Of a DNA stretch of 64,000 nt, positions 52,274 through 61,232 are shown one piece after another. The stretch is taken from NCBI GenBank assembly GCA_019119645.1, contig DWWR01000048.1:1-64000 (forward strand). The letters run 5' to 3'. The stretch comes from Anaerobutyricum faecale. GTDB taxonomy: Bacteria > Bacillota > Clostridia > Lachnospirales > Lachnospiraceae. The notes under the pieces are model-generated. The model did no database searches, had not been told where the DNA came from, and saw only the letters and a program-made list of their open reading frames with translations. Position 1 is the stretch's first letter. Each line of letters starts with the position of its first letter. Both the position numbers and the translations under genes were made by a program.

Positions 52274-52873
52274 TTATAGCTCAATTCGTCCATCCAGAGC
52301 CCGCGAGAGAGTCACTTCATCGATGTATTCCAGTTCGCCGCCGATTGGGACGCCGCTGGCGATTCGCGTAATCCGGATACCCCTTGGCTTGACCTTCTTT
52401 GTGATATACATGGCGGTTGCCTCGCCGTCCAGACTGGAGTTGGTTGCCAGGATCAATTCCTTGACCGGAGTCTTGTCCAGGCGCTCTTCAAGTTCTTTAA
52501 ACCGGATGTCGTCCGGGCCTTTTCCGAGACTTGGAACCAGGGTGCCCTGCAGGACATGATAGACACCGTTATATTGTCCGGTTTTCTCATAGGCGGCCAG
52601 ATCCTGAGTGTGTTCTACCACCATGATGGTGCTGTGATCCCGTTTGTCACTGGCGCAGATCGGACAGATCTCCCGGTCTGTCAGTGTGCAGCAGCATTTA
52701 CAGTAGCGGATATTTTTCCTTGCGCTGACGAGAACCTCAGCCAAATGTTCCACATGCTCTTCCGGCATGTTGATAATATGAAATGCAAGACGCTGCGCGG
52801 ATTTGCTGCCGATACCCGGCAGACGACGCAGTTCTTCGATCAGATTGGTAACCTGAGTTCCGTAATAATTCAT
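52274..52873 (-). CDS. recR: Recombination protein RecR
   Basis: 199 residues, full length. An N-terminal helix-hairpin-helix (LRRLPGIGSKSAQRLAFH), Cys4 zinc finger (CKCCCTLTDREICPIC) and Toprim domain (MVVEHTQDLAAYEKTG) are all present. It works with RecO and RecF in gap repair. The ATG shares one base with the YbaB stop, a classical dnaX-ybaB-recR arrangement. Confidence 0.97.
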   Translation of the reverse strand: MNYYGTQVTNLIEELRRLPGIGSKSAQRLAFHIINMPEEHVEHLAEVLVSARKNIRYCKCCCTLTDREICPICASDKRDHSTIMVVEHTQDLAAYEKTGQYNGVYHVLQGTLVPSLGKGPDDIRFKELEERLDKTPVKELILATNSSLDGEATAMYITKKVKPRGIRITRIASGVPIGGELEYIDEVTLSRALDGRIEL

Positions 52874-53226
52874 CAGAAGCCAAGACCTCCGCCCAGGCCG
52901 CCAAGACCGCCGGTAAATTTGGCCATCTGATTCTGGGAATCTGTTTCCATGGCACGAAGAGCCTCATTGGTGGCGGCCATGATCAGATCTTCCAGCATCT
53001 CGATATCGTCAGGGTCAACGACTTCTTCTGCGATTTTGACAGCGGTGACTTCTCTTTTGCCGGAAACGGTGACGGAAACAACGCCGCCGCCCGCAGAAGC
53101 CTCATAGGTCTTCTCTTCCAGAGCCTGCTGGGTCTCTGCCATCTGTTTCTGCATCTTCTGTGCCTGTTTCATAAGATTATTCATGTTTCCCGGCATTCCG
53201 CCTGGAAAACCTCCTCGTCTTGCCAT
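52873..53226 (-). CDS. YbaB/EbfC nucleoid-associated protein
   Basis: 117 residues. A Gly/Met/Asn-rich N terminus leads to the KQAQKMQKQMAETQQALEEK coiled coil and the conserved VTVSGKREVTAVKIAEEVVDPDDIEMLEDLIMAATNEAL core. It binds DNA as a tweezer-like dimer. A binding site GGAGG lies before the ATG on the minus strand. Confidence 0.97.
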   Translation of the reverse strand: MARRGGFPGGMPGNMNNLMKQAQKMQKQMAETQQALEEKTYEASAGGGVVSVTVSGKREVTAVKIAEEVVDPDDIEMLEDLIMAATNEALRAMETDSQNQMAKFTGGLGGLGGGLGF

Positions 53227-53303
53227 AATAAAAAACCTCCATAAATAATATAATAAAGTAGCAGCTGGTTGTAACAGCTGGTTATAAAATAAATCTGAGG
53301 TAA

Positions 53304-54980
53304 TTATTCAAAAATTACCTGTTGATGGATTTTGCTCAAATCGATAAAATTAGATGGATGTCCGCCGGTATCATGACTGCGGACAGAACATTCAAATTTC
53401 ACCCGTTTTCCGGTCTGTTCAGCGACAATATCGGACAAAATGCTCAGGTTATGCTGGTGATTTCTCTCGAAATAATTCTTTTCGATATCGTCACGCTCAA
53501 AAATCAGCTGAATGATACTGCTGTCTTCTGAAACAGCGATACGCGCTGCCTGAAGAAACTTCTGCATTGGCATAGCAGTTTGTCCCACAATGGTATTCCA
53601 GCTGGAAGCGATGGCCTTTAAATCAGCGGCCTCGGCCGGAGAAAAGCGCTCCTCCAGAGCTGCCGCGGCGTTCTCAGAAGCGGCTGCAGAGCTGCCGCCC
53701 GGACCTCCCGGGGTGCCATCACCTAAACCAGCGGAACCTCCCGGGCCAAAAGCTGTGCCCATGCCGCCGGTTCCCGGAATGCCTGCCGCACCGTATCCTC
53801 CCGGACCGGCTGCCTGGACCGGAATACCCTCAGCCATTTTCTTTTCCAGCATGTGTACCCGTTCCAGAAGGCTTCCGGAATCTGTTTCCATCTGTGGAGT
53901 GCACAGGCGGATAAATCCCACTTCCAGAAGAATCCGCTTCTGGGTGGCATTCCGAAGCTGACCGGACAGATCAGACAGAACCCGGATAAAGCGGAGCAAA
54001 GTGCTGGTTTCGATCAGAGATGCTTCTTCCTGAAGGGCGGCGATGGATTCTGTGGACAGATCAAGAGTGTCTTCCATGCCGTTTTGATCTTTGATGATCA
54101 GAAGATTACGCAGATACCAGAGAAAATCTGCCAGGAATTGGGATAACTCCCTTCCTTCCGTGATCATCTGATCCACAGTATGCAGAACGGCAATGGTATC
54201 CTGCGCCAGAATGTTTCGGAGAAGCTGACTGAAAACTGCAGTGTCTACCGTGCCAAGCACTTCAAGAACATTATCATAGGTAAGAGTCTGATTCAAATAG
54301 AAGGCAATACACTGATCCAGCAGACTTAATGCGTCACGCATGGAGCCGTCAGCAGCCCGGGCAATGTATCGAAGCGCCTTTTCCTCTGCCGGAATCCCTT
54401 CCTTTTCCATCAGATGCACCAGATGATTGGTGATGGTATCGATGGAAATACGTTTGAAATCATATTTCTGACACCGGGACAGGATCGTCACCGGAATCTT
54501 GTGTTTCTCTGTGGTGGCGAGGATAAATATGACGTAGGACGGCGGTTCTTCCAGTGTCTTCAAAAGTGCGTTGAAAGCGCCGGAGGAAAGCATGTGTACC
54601 TCGTCGATGATATATACTTTATATTTACCCTCAACTGGAGAGTACTGTACCTGTTCCCGTATTTCCCGGATGTGATCCACGCCGTTGTTGGAGGCGGCGT
54701 CAATTTCCAGAACGTCCAGGGAACTTTGATTGTTAATGGCCTGGCAGGACGGACACTGGTTGCACGGATTGCCGTCCACCGGATGCTGGCAGTTCACCGC
54801 CTTGGCAAAAAGCTTCGCAATGGATGTCTTTCCGGTTCCCCTTGTGCCGCAGAAAAGGTATGCGTGACCGATTCTGTCGTAAATGATCTCATTGCGCAGG
54901 GTCTGCACGATGGCATCCTGACCCTGTACCTCATCAAAATCGTTCGGGCGCCATTTTCGATATAAAGCCATGTAAGCCAT
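53304..54980 (-). CDS. dnaX: DNA polymerase III gamma/tau subunit
   Basis: 558 residues. AAGGGAGAG favours the start at 54980. AAA+ clamp-loader ATPase: Walker A FCGTRGTGKTSIAKLFAKA, zinc module CQHPVDGNPCNQCPSCQ, Walker B VYIIDEVHMLS, sensor ATTEKHKIPVTILSRCQKY. A Gly/Pro/Ala-rich linker (about 385-450) leads to the C-terminal domain that contacts the polymerase. It loads the beta clamp at the fork. Confidence 0.96.
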   Translation of the reverse strand: MAYMALYRKWRPNDFDEVQGQDAIVQTLRNEIIYDRIGHAYLFCGTRGTGKTSIAKLFAKAVNCQHPVDGNPCNQCPSCQAINNQSSLDVLEIDAASNNGVDHIREIREQVQYSPVEGKYKVYIIDEVHMLSSGAFNALLKTLEEPPSYVIFILATTEKHKIPVTILSRCQKYDFKRISIDTITNHLVHLMEKEGIPAEEKALRYIARAADGSMRDALSLLDQCIAFYLNQTLTYDNVLEVLGTVDTAVFSQLLRNILAQDTIAVLHTVDQMITEGRELSQFLADFLWYLRNLLIIKDQNGMEDTLDLSTESIAALQEEASLIETSTLLRFIRVLSDLSGQLRNATQKRILLEVGFIRLCTPQMETDSGSLLERVHMLEKKMAEGIPVQAAGPGGYGAAGIPGTGGMGTAFGPGGSAGLGDGTPGGPGGSSAAASENAAAALEERFSPAEAADLKAIASSWNTIVGQTAMPMQKFLQAARIAVSEDSSIIQLIFERDDIEKNYFERNHQHNLSILSDIVAEQTGKRVKFECSVRSHDTGGHPSNFIDLSKIHQQVIFE

Positions 54981-55052
54981 GAAAATCACTCTCCCTTGTA
55001 AATAGTATCTATACCCGAACATTTTAGCATATTTACATAAGAATGACAATTT

Positions 55053-56039
55053 TCATTTCAACAAATACCGGGAAAAATACTGTAAAAAATTCTTCCGTTC
55101 CTGATTCTGCTCAGGGATTTTCTCCAGTTTTTCCAGCATTTTTGGGGAGATCCAGCTTTTCCTCCGGTTGTAGTATTGATTGGAAATTTTCCAGAATTTT
55201 TCCGGATATAAAAAGAGAAGATAGAGAAAGCGCAGACTGCTGCCGTCCAGGGGAAGATATTCAGAATATCCGGCAATTCCCCGCTCAAAAAGCCTGCGGT
55301 CATAGTGATTTTTTTCCATGGTTTTCCGCAGGAACAGATAGAGATCCATAAGATAAGGCTGATAACAGATGGATTCAAAACCTACTGTTGCCACAGAACC
55401 GTCCGGGAGGATCAGGATATTATGATGGTGATAGGCGCCGTGGCAGACGCCGCAGGCAGGAGAGTCATCCTGTATATCCATCTGCTGCAATGTATCAAGA
55501 GCGTGAACGGCTTCCTCATAAAAGGCATGGAAATATTTCATGTAGAGGAGCTCAAAAGACTTCTTCTTATTGAGCCGGCCAACATAACGCCGGATCGTCC
55601 GCAGTTCCTGATTCCGTCGGGCAAAAAGAACGGCGATGGACTCGGTGCGGGGGTTTTCAAAGGGAATGTCAGAGATGCCGGCAGAGATTTTGTGCAGCCG
55701 GGCCAGGTTCCGGCAGGCGGCGTATACATCCGACTCGCTGTGCAGATCGCATTCCCGTCCGGAAAAATAATGTTTTAAGACAAAAGGAGTATGGTAGCGG
55801 TCATAAACCACCAGACTGTCTTCTTTAGAAATAAAATACCGGTCTGTCAGCAGAAAACCGGCTTCGGCCAGCTTTTCTTTCCATTCGTATTCGATGGCCA
55901 GCTTTCGGAGGGAACTGTGATATTCCTTCAAAAGGGCAAGCCCCTGGTCTGTCTCGCACTGAAAAGTCCCCCGGCTCCGAAAGGTGGAAAGGACCTTCAC
56001 ATCATACTGCTCCAATAATTCACGGTACTTATCGTTCAC
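55053..56039 (-). CDS. CotS-family spore coat protein, probable pseudokinase
   Basis: 328 residues from GTG 56039, chosen because GGAGGG lies 6 nt before it. It is a kinase-fold protein of the CotS/YutH type. The catalytic loop reads CHGAYHHHNIL where active members have HGDxHxxN, and the following DFD-type metal site reads VGFE; both catalytic acids look lost. CotS proteins sit in the spore coat. It lies between cca and dnaX on the minus strand. Confidence 0.82.
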   Translation of the reverse strand: MNDKYRELLEQYDVKVLSTFRSRGTFQCETDQGLALLKEYHSSLRKLAIEYEWKEKLAEAGFLLTDRYFISKEDSLVVYDRYHTPFVLKHYFSGRECDLHSESDVYAACRNLARLHKISAGISDIPFENPRTESIAVLFARRNQELRTIRRYVGRLNKKKSFELLYMKYFHAFYEEAVHALDTLQQMDIQDDSPACGVCHGAYHHHNILILPDGSVATVGFESICYQPYLMDLYLFLRKTMEKNHYDRRLFERGIAGYSEYLPLDGSSLRFLYLLFLYPEKFWKISNQYYNRRKSWISPKMLEKLEKIPEQNQERKNFLQYFSRYLLK

Positions 56040-56129
56040 AACAATCCCTCCAAACAAAAAAGCAGGTTTCCGGTAGCATGGTCTATCCTATGACCGGCAC
56101 CGGAAGGTTATGACAGAAAGTAAGAAGGG

Positions 56130-56154
56130 AAAACAGCCCCGCGTTAGCGGAGCT
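56130..56154 (-). terminator. Terminator overlapping the cca stop codon
   Basis: On the minus strand CAGCTCCGC, made by the last codons (Gln-Leu-Arg), pairs with GCGGGGCTG after a TAAC loop that contains the stop TAA, then TTTT follows. Confidence 0.7.
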
Positions 56155-57496
56155 GCTTATAAATCTTAAGGGCAAGTTCCTTAAGATACGAATATTCGTT
56201 TAATTCCGGGTGTTCCAGAACCATGGAGAGCAGGGTATTGAGAATAGCGCCGATGACCTTTCCCTCCCGGATACCCAGCGCCTTCAGCTGGTTGCCGTTG
56301 ATTTTTAAATCCTTTAAGGAGAGGCAGTCCTTTTCTTCCAGAATCTCTTCATAGGCTTCCCAGGTCTCTTTCAGAATGGAAAGCTTTTCGGCCTGATAAT
56401 ACTCACTCTGCGAGCGGACATCTGCTTCCATAACTTTAAGAAGATAAGGAAACAAGGTCGGCCCGATGGAATGCATCACTTTGCGGACATGGCGGCGTCC
56501 GTTGGTTTTCGGATCTTTAAAACGGATATCATGGTGAGAGATGAGCTGGTAGACGATCTGAATGGTCTTATTGTCAAACTTGAGACGTTTCAGAATCTCC
56601 TTGCTCATGTCTGCCCCCACTTTGTAGTGATTATAAAAATGATCGATACCGTATTCATCGGTGGTCTTTGTGACCGGCTTGCCCACATCATGAAGAAGCA
56701 TGGTCAGACGAAGCACAGGGTTCGGCTCGATGGTGCGCACGGCATGAAGAGTGTGTTCGCCCACCGAATAACAATGGTGGGGATTCTTCTGTTCTGTTTC
56801 CATCATCCGGTCAAACTCCGGAAAGAATATGCCGGTGAGACCAGTGGCATAGGCTTCTTTCAGAATCTCCGGATGATCGGAGATGAGAAGCTTCAGCAGT
56901 TCCATCTGAATTCGTTCGGCGCTCACGTCCCGGAGATTTTCATGGCATTCAGCAATGGCCTCCCGGGTGGAATGTTCGATACGGAAGTTCAGCTGCCCGG
57001 CAAAGCGGACGGCCCGCAGCATCCGCAGGGCGTCCTCCTCAAAGCGGTCTTTGGCCTGCCCCACACAACGGATCACCTTGTGCTCCAGATCTTCCATACC
57101 GCCGAAGAGATCAATGAGACCATCGGTGTCATTGTAAGCCATGGCATTGATGGTAAAGTCTCTGCGCATCAGATCTTCCCGGAGGCTGGTGGTGAAGGTC
57201 ACATCATTGGGACGGCGGTGATCTTCGTATTCACCGTCGATGCGGTAGGTGGTCACCTCATAACCGGTCTTATCCATCATCACTGTGACCGTACCATGTT
57301 TGATTCCCGTATCGATGGTCTTGGAAAACAGCGCTTTCACCTGCTCCGGTCTGGCGGAGGTGGTGATGTCCCAGTCGGAAGGCGTTTTGCCGAGGATGGA
57401 ATCCCGGACACAGCCTCCCACCACATACGCTTCATATCCGTGGGAAGAGAGGGTCTGTATGATGCTGGCAGCCTGTTTTGGAATATATAATTTCAT
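56144..57496 (-). CDS. cca: CCA-adding tRNA nucleotidyltransferase
   Basis: 450 residues. Nucleotidyltransferase motif YVVGGCVRDSILG and SDWDITTSA, the RRDFTINAMAYN segment, RNA-binding helices and a C-terminal HD domain (LTMLLHDVGKP, ISHHDIRF). The tRNA-Leu in this window lacks an encoded CCA, so the enzyme is needed for synthesis as well as repair. GGAGGGTTTTCCC precedes the ATG. Confidence 0.95.
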   Translation of the reverse strand: MKLYIPKQAASIIQTLSSHGYEAYVVGGCVRDSILGKTPSDWDITTSARPEQVKALFSKTIDTGIKHGTVTVMMDKTGYEVTTYRIDGEYEDHRRPNDVTFTTSLREDLMRRDFTINAMAYNDTDGLIDLFGGMEDLEHKVIRCVGQAKDRFEEDALRMLRAVRFAGQLNFRIEHSTREAIAECHENLRDVSAERIQMELLKLLISDHPEILKEAYATGLTGIFFPEFDRMMETEQKNPHHCYSVGEHTLHAVRTIEPNPVLRLTMLLHDVGKPVTKTTDEYGIDHFYNHYKVGADMSKEILKRLKFDNKTIQIVYQLISHHDIRFKDPKTNGRRHVRKVMHSIGPTLFPYLLKVMEADVRSQSEYYQAEKLSILKETWEAYEEILEEKDCLSLKDLKINGNQLKALGIREGKVIGAILNTLLSMVLEHPELNEYSYLKELALKIYKQLR

Positions 57497-57739
57497 ATGG
57501 GAAAACCCTCCTTACATTATAAAATGATCAAAGAAATGTCAGCACTTTGACAACAATCATATCATATTTTCACCTATTTGCTAAGAGGGGATTTTAGATG
57601 GTTTCCGATAGATTCTGGCGGTATATTTCCGGAGAAATGTATGAAAACAAAAAATTTCATGAAGAAAACGGAAGATCAGCGCATATACATAAAGGAAGAA
57701 TCTTATCTGTCAAAATCAATAGAAAACGGGAGGATTCCC

Positions 57740-58198
57740 ATGATCCACAGAAAGTTGACGGAATCCGGGGCTGCACAGAGGGGGCCGGTATGTCGGGCGG
57801 TGCTTTTATGTCTGTTGGCCGTCTTCTGCCTGTCTGTGACAGGCTGCGTGAAGAATCTGAATTTCGGCGGGAAAAAAGAACCGGTGGAGTATGTGATCTG
57901 CAAAGATACCAGCCTTCCGGAACAATTGCAAACTCTTCTGAAAGAGAAAAAGAAAAAGCCCGTCACCTTCACGTACAGGAACTCTATGTACATTTATCTG
58001 GTCGTGTGTTACGGGAAAAAGGATTTCAGTGGGTACAGCGTAAGGATCGAGGAGTGCTGGCGCAGCGGGGAGACTCTCTTTCTGCGAACGCAGCTCATGG
58101 GACCGGCCGCCGGGGAGGACAGTATAGAGACGGAGACATATCCATATATTGTGGTACGCTGCCCGCAGATGGATGTATTCTGTGTCATTGATTCCTGA
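57740..58198 (+). CDS. PrcB-like lipoprotein
   Basis: 152 residues. GGGAGGATT precedes 57740; upstream in-frame ATGs lack a good site. After a basic start and hydrophobic stretch, the lipobox SVTGC gives a lipoprotein. The mature part has YVICKDTSLPEQLQTLL and VRIEECWRSGETLFLRTQLMGP, as in the PrcB C-terminal protease-complex domain. It may help a surface or spore protease complex. It is followed by a 147-nt gap with a tiny reading frame (58278-58334). Confidence 0.7.
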   Translation: MIHRKLTESGAAQRGPVCRAVLLCLLAVFCLSVTGCVKNLNFGGKKEPVEYVICKDTSLPEQLQTLLKEKKKKPVTFTYRNSMYIYLVVCYGKKDFSGYSVRIEECWRSGETLFLRTQLMGPAAGEDSIETETYPYIVVRCPQMDVFCVIDS

Positions 58199-58277
58199 TG
58201 TATTCTGTACACATGAGATGGGCTGTGATACGCTGGCGAAAGATAGCCATGCATATAATGAAAAGGAGGAGCATATA

Positions 58278-58334
58278 ATGCATAGAAATCAGGAGAAATT
58301 GCCGTCTGGCAGTGTGTGCAGGGCAATGGTGTGA
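58278..58334 (+). CDS. Possible 18-codon leader peptide
   Basis: AAAGGAGGAGC is correctly placed before an ATG that runs 18 codons to TGA, 11 nt before the next gene's ATG. No homology is claimed. It may couple translation into the DUF3794 gene. Confidence 0.35.
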   Translation: MHRNQEKLPSGSVCRAMV

Positions 58335-58345
58335 GGGAGGATTTT

Positions 58346-59920
58346 ATGAAGGTTGAGAAGAAAACGGTGCAGTCCGGTATTTTAAAGCTGGAAAAAAATG
58401 TACAGATTACCATAGATCAGGATATGAATGTGCCGGATACAAAGCCGGACGTGGAAAAAATCGTGGAGAGCCGGGGCGAGGTTCATATCGATGAAATTGA
58501 AATTCTGACCGACCGCATCCGTATCCGCGGGATGTTTCTGGTGCAGATTCTGTATCTGAGTGCGGAAAAAGAACAGAGAATTTCCTGTATGGAGCATGAA
58601 TTTTCTCTGGAAGAGTTTATGAATGTGGAAGGAGCCCAGACTACGGATACAGCGAAAGTAACGGTAGATCTGGAGGATCTGACGGTCTCAGTCATCAATT
58701 CCAGAAAATGCGGCGTCCGCTCCGTTTTATTTTTCCACATACATATATCGGAAACGAAGTTTGTGGAATGCAGCGTCGGTGTGGAGAAAAAGGACAATGT
58801 ACAGTGTCTGTATGAGTCCGCTCCCATGACAGAGATTATGCTCTACAAAAAAGATATCCAGAGGATCCGCGCCGATGTATCGCTGCCGGCCGGCAAGCCG
58901 AACATCCGGGAGATTTTGTGGAATTCCATGCAGCTCCGGGATGTGGATGTCCGGATGATGGAGGGAAAGCTTTCGATTCGTGGAGAACTGTTTTTGTTTA
59001 TCTTATACCGCAGTGAGGAAGAACAGGAGCCGGTGCAGTATTATGACTGGGAGATTCCCTTTACCAACGAGCTGGAATGTTCCGACAGTCAGGAGAATCT
59101 CATCGGCAATATAGCGGTGGCTCTGGGCAGCCATCAGTCTGTTATTAAACCCGACGAAGACGGGGAACCGCGCAGCGTGGAAGTGGATGCCGTTTTGGAG
59201 CTGGATCTGAAGGCCTACCGGGAATTTCAGATGCCGGTGCTCAAAGATATGTATGCCAATAACCGGAAACTGAAATTGAAAACCCGACCTGTGAAGTTTG
59301 AGAATCTGATTTTCCAGAATAATGCTAAAACAAAAATAAATTACCGGGTGAACTCTGAGGGAGATCCTCATCAGCTGCTGCAGGTATTAAATGTGGAAGG
59401 AACGGTAAAAATTGAAGATTTCAGACTGGAAGAGGAAGGGATTGCCACAGAAGGGCTGATTTTCTGTAAGGTACTTTATATTGCCGGGGACGATGGCGCG
59501 CCGATCCAGTCAAAGGAAGTGGTCATTCCCTTTGAATATCTGGTGGAGACCCAGTCGGTAAGTCCGTCTGACCGGTGTGAGATCCGGGGAGTTCTGGAAC
59601 AGATCGGCGGTTATGTGGTGGACGGAAATCAGCTGGAAATCCGTGCGGTGGCAGGAATCTACGTGACCGGATTTGCCCAGGTAAAGATGGATATGATCGA
59701 TGAAGTAGAAGATCTGCCGTTTGATGAGGAAGAGATTGCCAGGATACCTTCCATTACCGGTTATATTGTCAAAAAAGGTGATACTCTCTGGAACATCGCC
59801 AAGCGGTACGGAACGACCATTGATAAGATCAAACAATATAATGAAAATGTGGAGGAACCGTTGGAAAGCGGGCGGAAACTGTTTCTTATCAAAGCCATGG
59901 ACGCGGTTATCGGAGAATGA
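58346..59920 (+). CDS. SipL-like DUF3794 (SPOCS) and LysM protein
   Basis: 524 residues. GAGGGAGGATTTT precedes 58346. Three DUF3794/SPOCS-type segments can be followed (about 30-150, 165-290 and 320-455) with the repeated VEVDAVLELDLKAYRE-type strand pattern, and a C-terminal LysM domain (about 475-520, YIVKKGDTLWNIAKRYGTT). In C. difficile, SipL links SpoIVA to the coat and is needed for spore coat encasement. A cytoplasmic mother-cell role is likely. Confidence 0.88.
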   Translation: MKVEKKTVQSGILKLEKNVQITIDQDMNVPDTKPDVEKIVESRGEVHIDEIEILTDRIRIRGMFLVQILYLSAEKEQRISCMEHEFSLEEFMNVEGAQTTDTAKVTVDLEDLTVSVINSRKCGVRSVLFFHIHISETKFVECSVGVEKKDNVQCLYESAPMTEIMLYKKDIQRIRADVSLPAGKPNIREILWNSMQLRDVDVRMMEGKLSIRGELFLFILYRSEEEQEPVQYYDWEIPFTNELECSDSQENLIGNIAVALGSHQSVIKPDEDGEPRSVEVDAVLELDLKAYREFQMPVLKDMYANNRKLKLKTRPVKFENLIFQNNAKTKINYRVNSEGDPHQLLQVLNVEGTVKIEDFRLEEEGIATEGLIFCKVLYIAGDDGAPIQSKEVVIPFEYLVETQSVSPSDRCEIRGVLEQIGGYVVDGNQLEIRAVAGIYVTGFAQVKMDMIDEVEDLPFDEEEIARIPSITGYIVKKGDTLWNIAKRYGTTIDKIKQYNENVEEPLESGRKLFLIKAMDAVIGE

Positions 59921-59923
59921 ATC

Positions 59924-59952
59924 TTGACGAAACCCTGGAACAGTGCTATGAT
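59924..59952 (+). promoter_or_regulatory. Promoter of the FMN riboswitch/ribU transcript
   Basis: TTGACG (59924-59929), 17-nt spacer, TATGAT (59947-59952), starting just after the DUF3794 stop. Confidence 0.85.
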
Positions 59953-59965
59953 AAAAATCAGAAAA

Positions 59966-60187
59966 ATCTGTTTCAGGGCGAGGTGTAATTCCTCACTGGT
60001 GGTGACAGGCCAAGACCTTAAGTCCACGAGCCAGAAGGGTACAGATACATTTTCACGCAAATGGAATCAAAGAGAGTTTGAAATATATCGATGCTTTTGA
60101 ATGCATTTCATGAAGATGCAGTGTACACGGAGGTTGAATGGGTTGGAATCCCATACCAACGGTATAGTCCGGATGAAAGAAACGATG
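59966..60187 (+). ncRNA. FMN riboswitch (RFN element)
   Basis: Conserved FMN aptamer segments appear in order: CAGGGCGAGGTGTAATTCC, CACTGGTGGTGACAGGCC, AGTCCACGAGCC, and at the 3' side CCAACGGTATAGTCCGGATG followed by GAAAGAAAC, which closes P1 with GTTTC. The aptamer has a longer than usual variable stem (about 60040-60145). Together with the terminator at 60208-60238 it should switch off ribU when FMN is plentiful. Confidence 0.93.
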
Positions 60188-60207
60188 GCTGATCAATGTT
60201 TTTTGTG

Positions 60208-60238
60208 GTCCTGAAATTTATATTTCAGGACTTTTTTA
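60208..60238 (+). terminator. Riboswitch-controlled terminator
   Basis: GTCCTGAAAT (60208-60217) pairs with ATTTCAGGAC (60222-60231), then TTTTTT. This T-tract is also the left end of repeat copy B. Confidence 0.9.
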
Positions 60239-60375
60239 TTTCGCAGGAAATGGCATTCCTGTGAAATAAAAAACGCTCCGCGAGGATCGCACTGCGGCGG
60301 ATAGGAAGATGTCGCTTTTGCGACCCGCCGCAGGCGGAGAATCCTGCCTTGTAGGATTCTTTCCTGTTCCACAGA
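60232..60375 (+). repeat. Structured dispersed repeat, copy B
   Basis: A 144-nt ungapped match to 15959-16102 (18 differences by eye). It has a fully paired central structure: CTCCGC/GCGGAG, CTGCGGCGG/CCGCCGCAG and GTCGC-TTTT-GCGAC. It also has the left palindrome with one G-U pair and a 3' GAATCCT/AGGATTC hairpin. It lies in the ribU leader, about 75 nt before the ATG. The 529-nt gap 59921-60449 thus holds promoter, riboswitch, terminator and this repeat. Confidence 0.85.
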
Positions 60376-60449
60376 CAATTTCGTGAATATCAGCTCAGCA
60401 CAATACCTGGCAGATTCTTCGAAAATATTATTTTTGAGGAGGAATTTGC

Positions 60450-61076
60450 ATGTCAGACGAAGTAATGCGCCGCCATCAGGCACGCGCGAAAGCAAAAGCA
60501 CACCCGCAGACAGGAGCCGGTACACTGGAGGGGATCGGCAGGACCAAGAAGATGGTTACCATGGCCATGATGGTGGCAATTTCCGTTGCACTGGTCTATC
60601 TGATTCATTTTCCGATTATGCCGATGGTTCCGTTCCTGGAATATGACCCGGCAGATATCCCGATTCTTATCGGCACCTTTGCCTTCGGCCCGGCGGCTGG
60701 TTTGATGCTCACATTTGTGACTGCCATTGTACAGGGTGTGACAGTCAGTGCGGGAAGTGGATTTTACGGCATTCTGATGCACATCATCGCCACAAGCGCG
60801 CTGGTTCTGGTGGCAGGAACCGTTTATTACAGCAGAAAGACAAGACGTACCGCACTCATCGGACTTCTCGCGGGAATGGCGGTGATGGCGCTTGTCATGA
60901 TACCGGCCAATATGATCATCACCCCGGCGTTCATGGGAGTTCCGACAGGAACTGTATGGAGCCTGATGCCGTTTATCATCGCATTCAACATTATCAAAGC
61001 GGGAATCAACGGTATCGTAACTTTTTATATTTACAAGAGAATTTCCAATTTCCTGCACAGTTTTCTGAGCAGATAA
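60450..61076 (+). CDS. ribU: Riboflavin ECF transporter S component RibU
   Basis: 208 residues. GAGGAGGAATTTGC precedes the ATG. A basic N terminus is followed by about six membrane helices; the first has TMAMMVAISVALVYLIHFPIMP and the loop VPFLEYDPADIPILIGTFAFGPAAGL is typical of RibU. It binds riboflavin or FMN outside and delivers it with the shared ECF module encoded elsewhere. The FMN riboswitch upstream confirms the role. Confidence 0.95.
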   Translation: MSDEVMRRHQARAKAKAHPQTGAGTLEGIGRTKKMVTMAMMVAISVALVYLIHFPIMPMVPFLEYDPADIPILIGTFAFGPAAGLMLTFVTAIVQGVTVSAGSGFYGILMHIIATSALVLVAGTVYYSRKTRRTALIGLLAGMAVMALVMIPANMIITPAFMGVPTGTVWSLMPFIIAFNIIKAGINGIVTFYIYKRISNFLHSFLSR

Positions 61077-61099
61077 TAGAAAAATGTATTTAAACCATA

Positions 61100-61168
61100 A
61101 AAAGGCATCCGTTATCCGGATATTTCAGAAAATGTATTCTGAACCTTCCGGAAACGGATGCCTTTTTG
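61100..61168. terminator. Bidirectional terminator between ribU and gntR
   Basis: AAAAGGCATCCGTT (from 61100) pairs with AAACGGATGCCTTTTT (to 61168) around a longer loop with its own small stem. T-rich on both strands. Confidence 0.8.
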
Positions 61169-61232
61169 TCTTAAGGGACATTTCATGGAAATGCCTCCTG
61201 AGAGTTTGTATTGCTTGTCTTTTGTCGTATTG

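Noticed and set aside
53590..53961. Pro/Ala/Ser-rich plus-strand frame opposite dnaX
   Set aside because: It mirrors the Gly/Pro-rich linker of dnaX; no binding site or recognisable domain.
57598..58191. Second long plus-strand frame overlapping the PrcB-like gene
   Set aside because: Lacks a lipobox or domain; the other frame has a strong binding site, lipoprotein signal and PrcB-like motifs.
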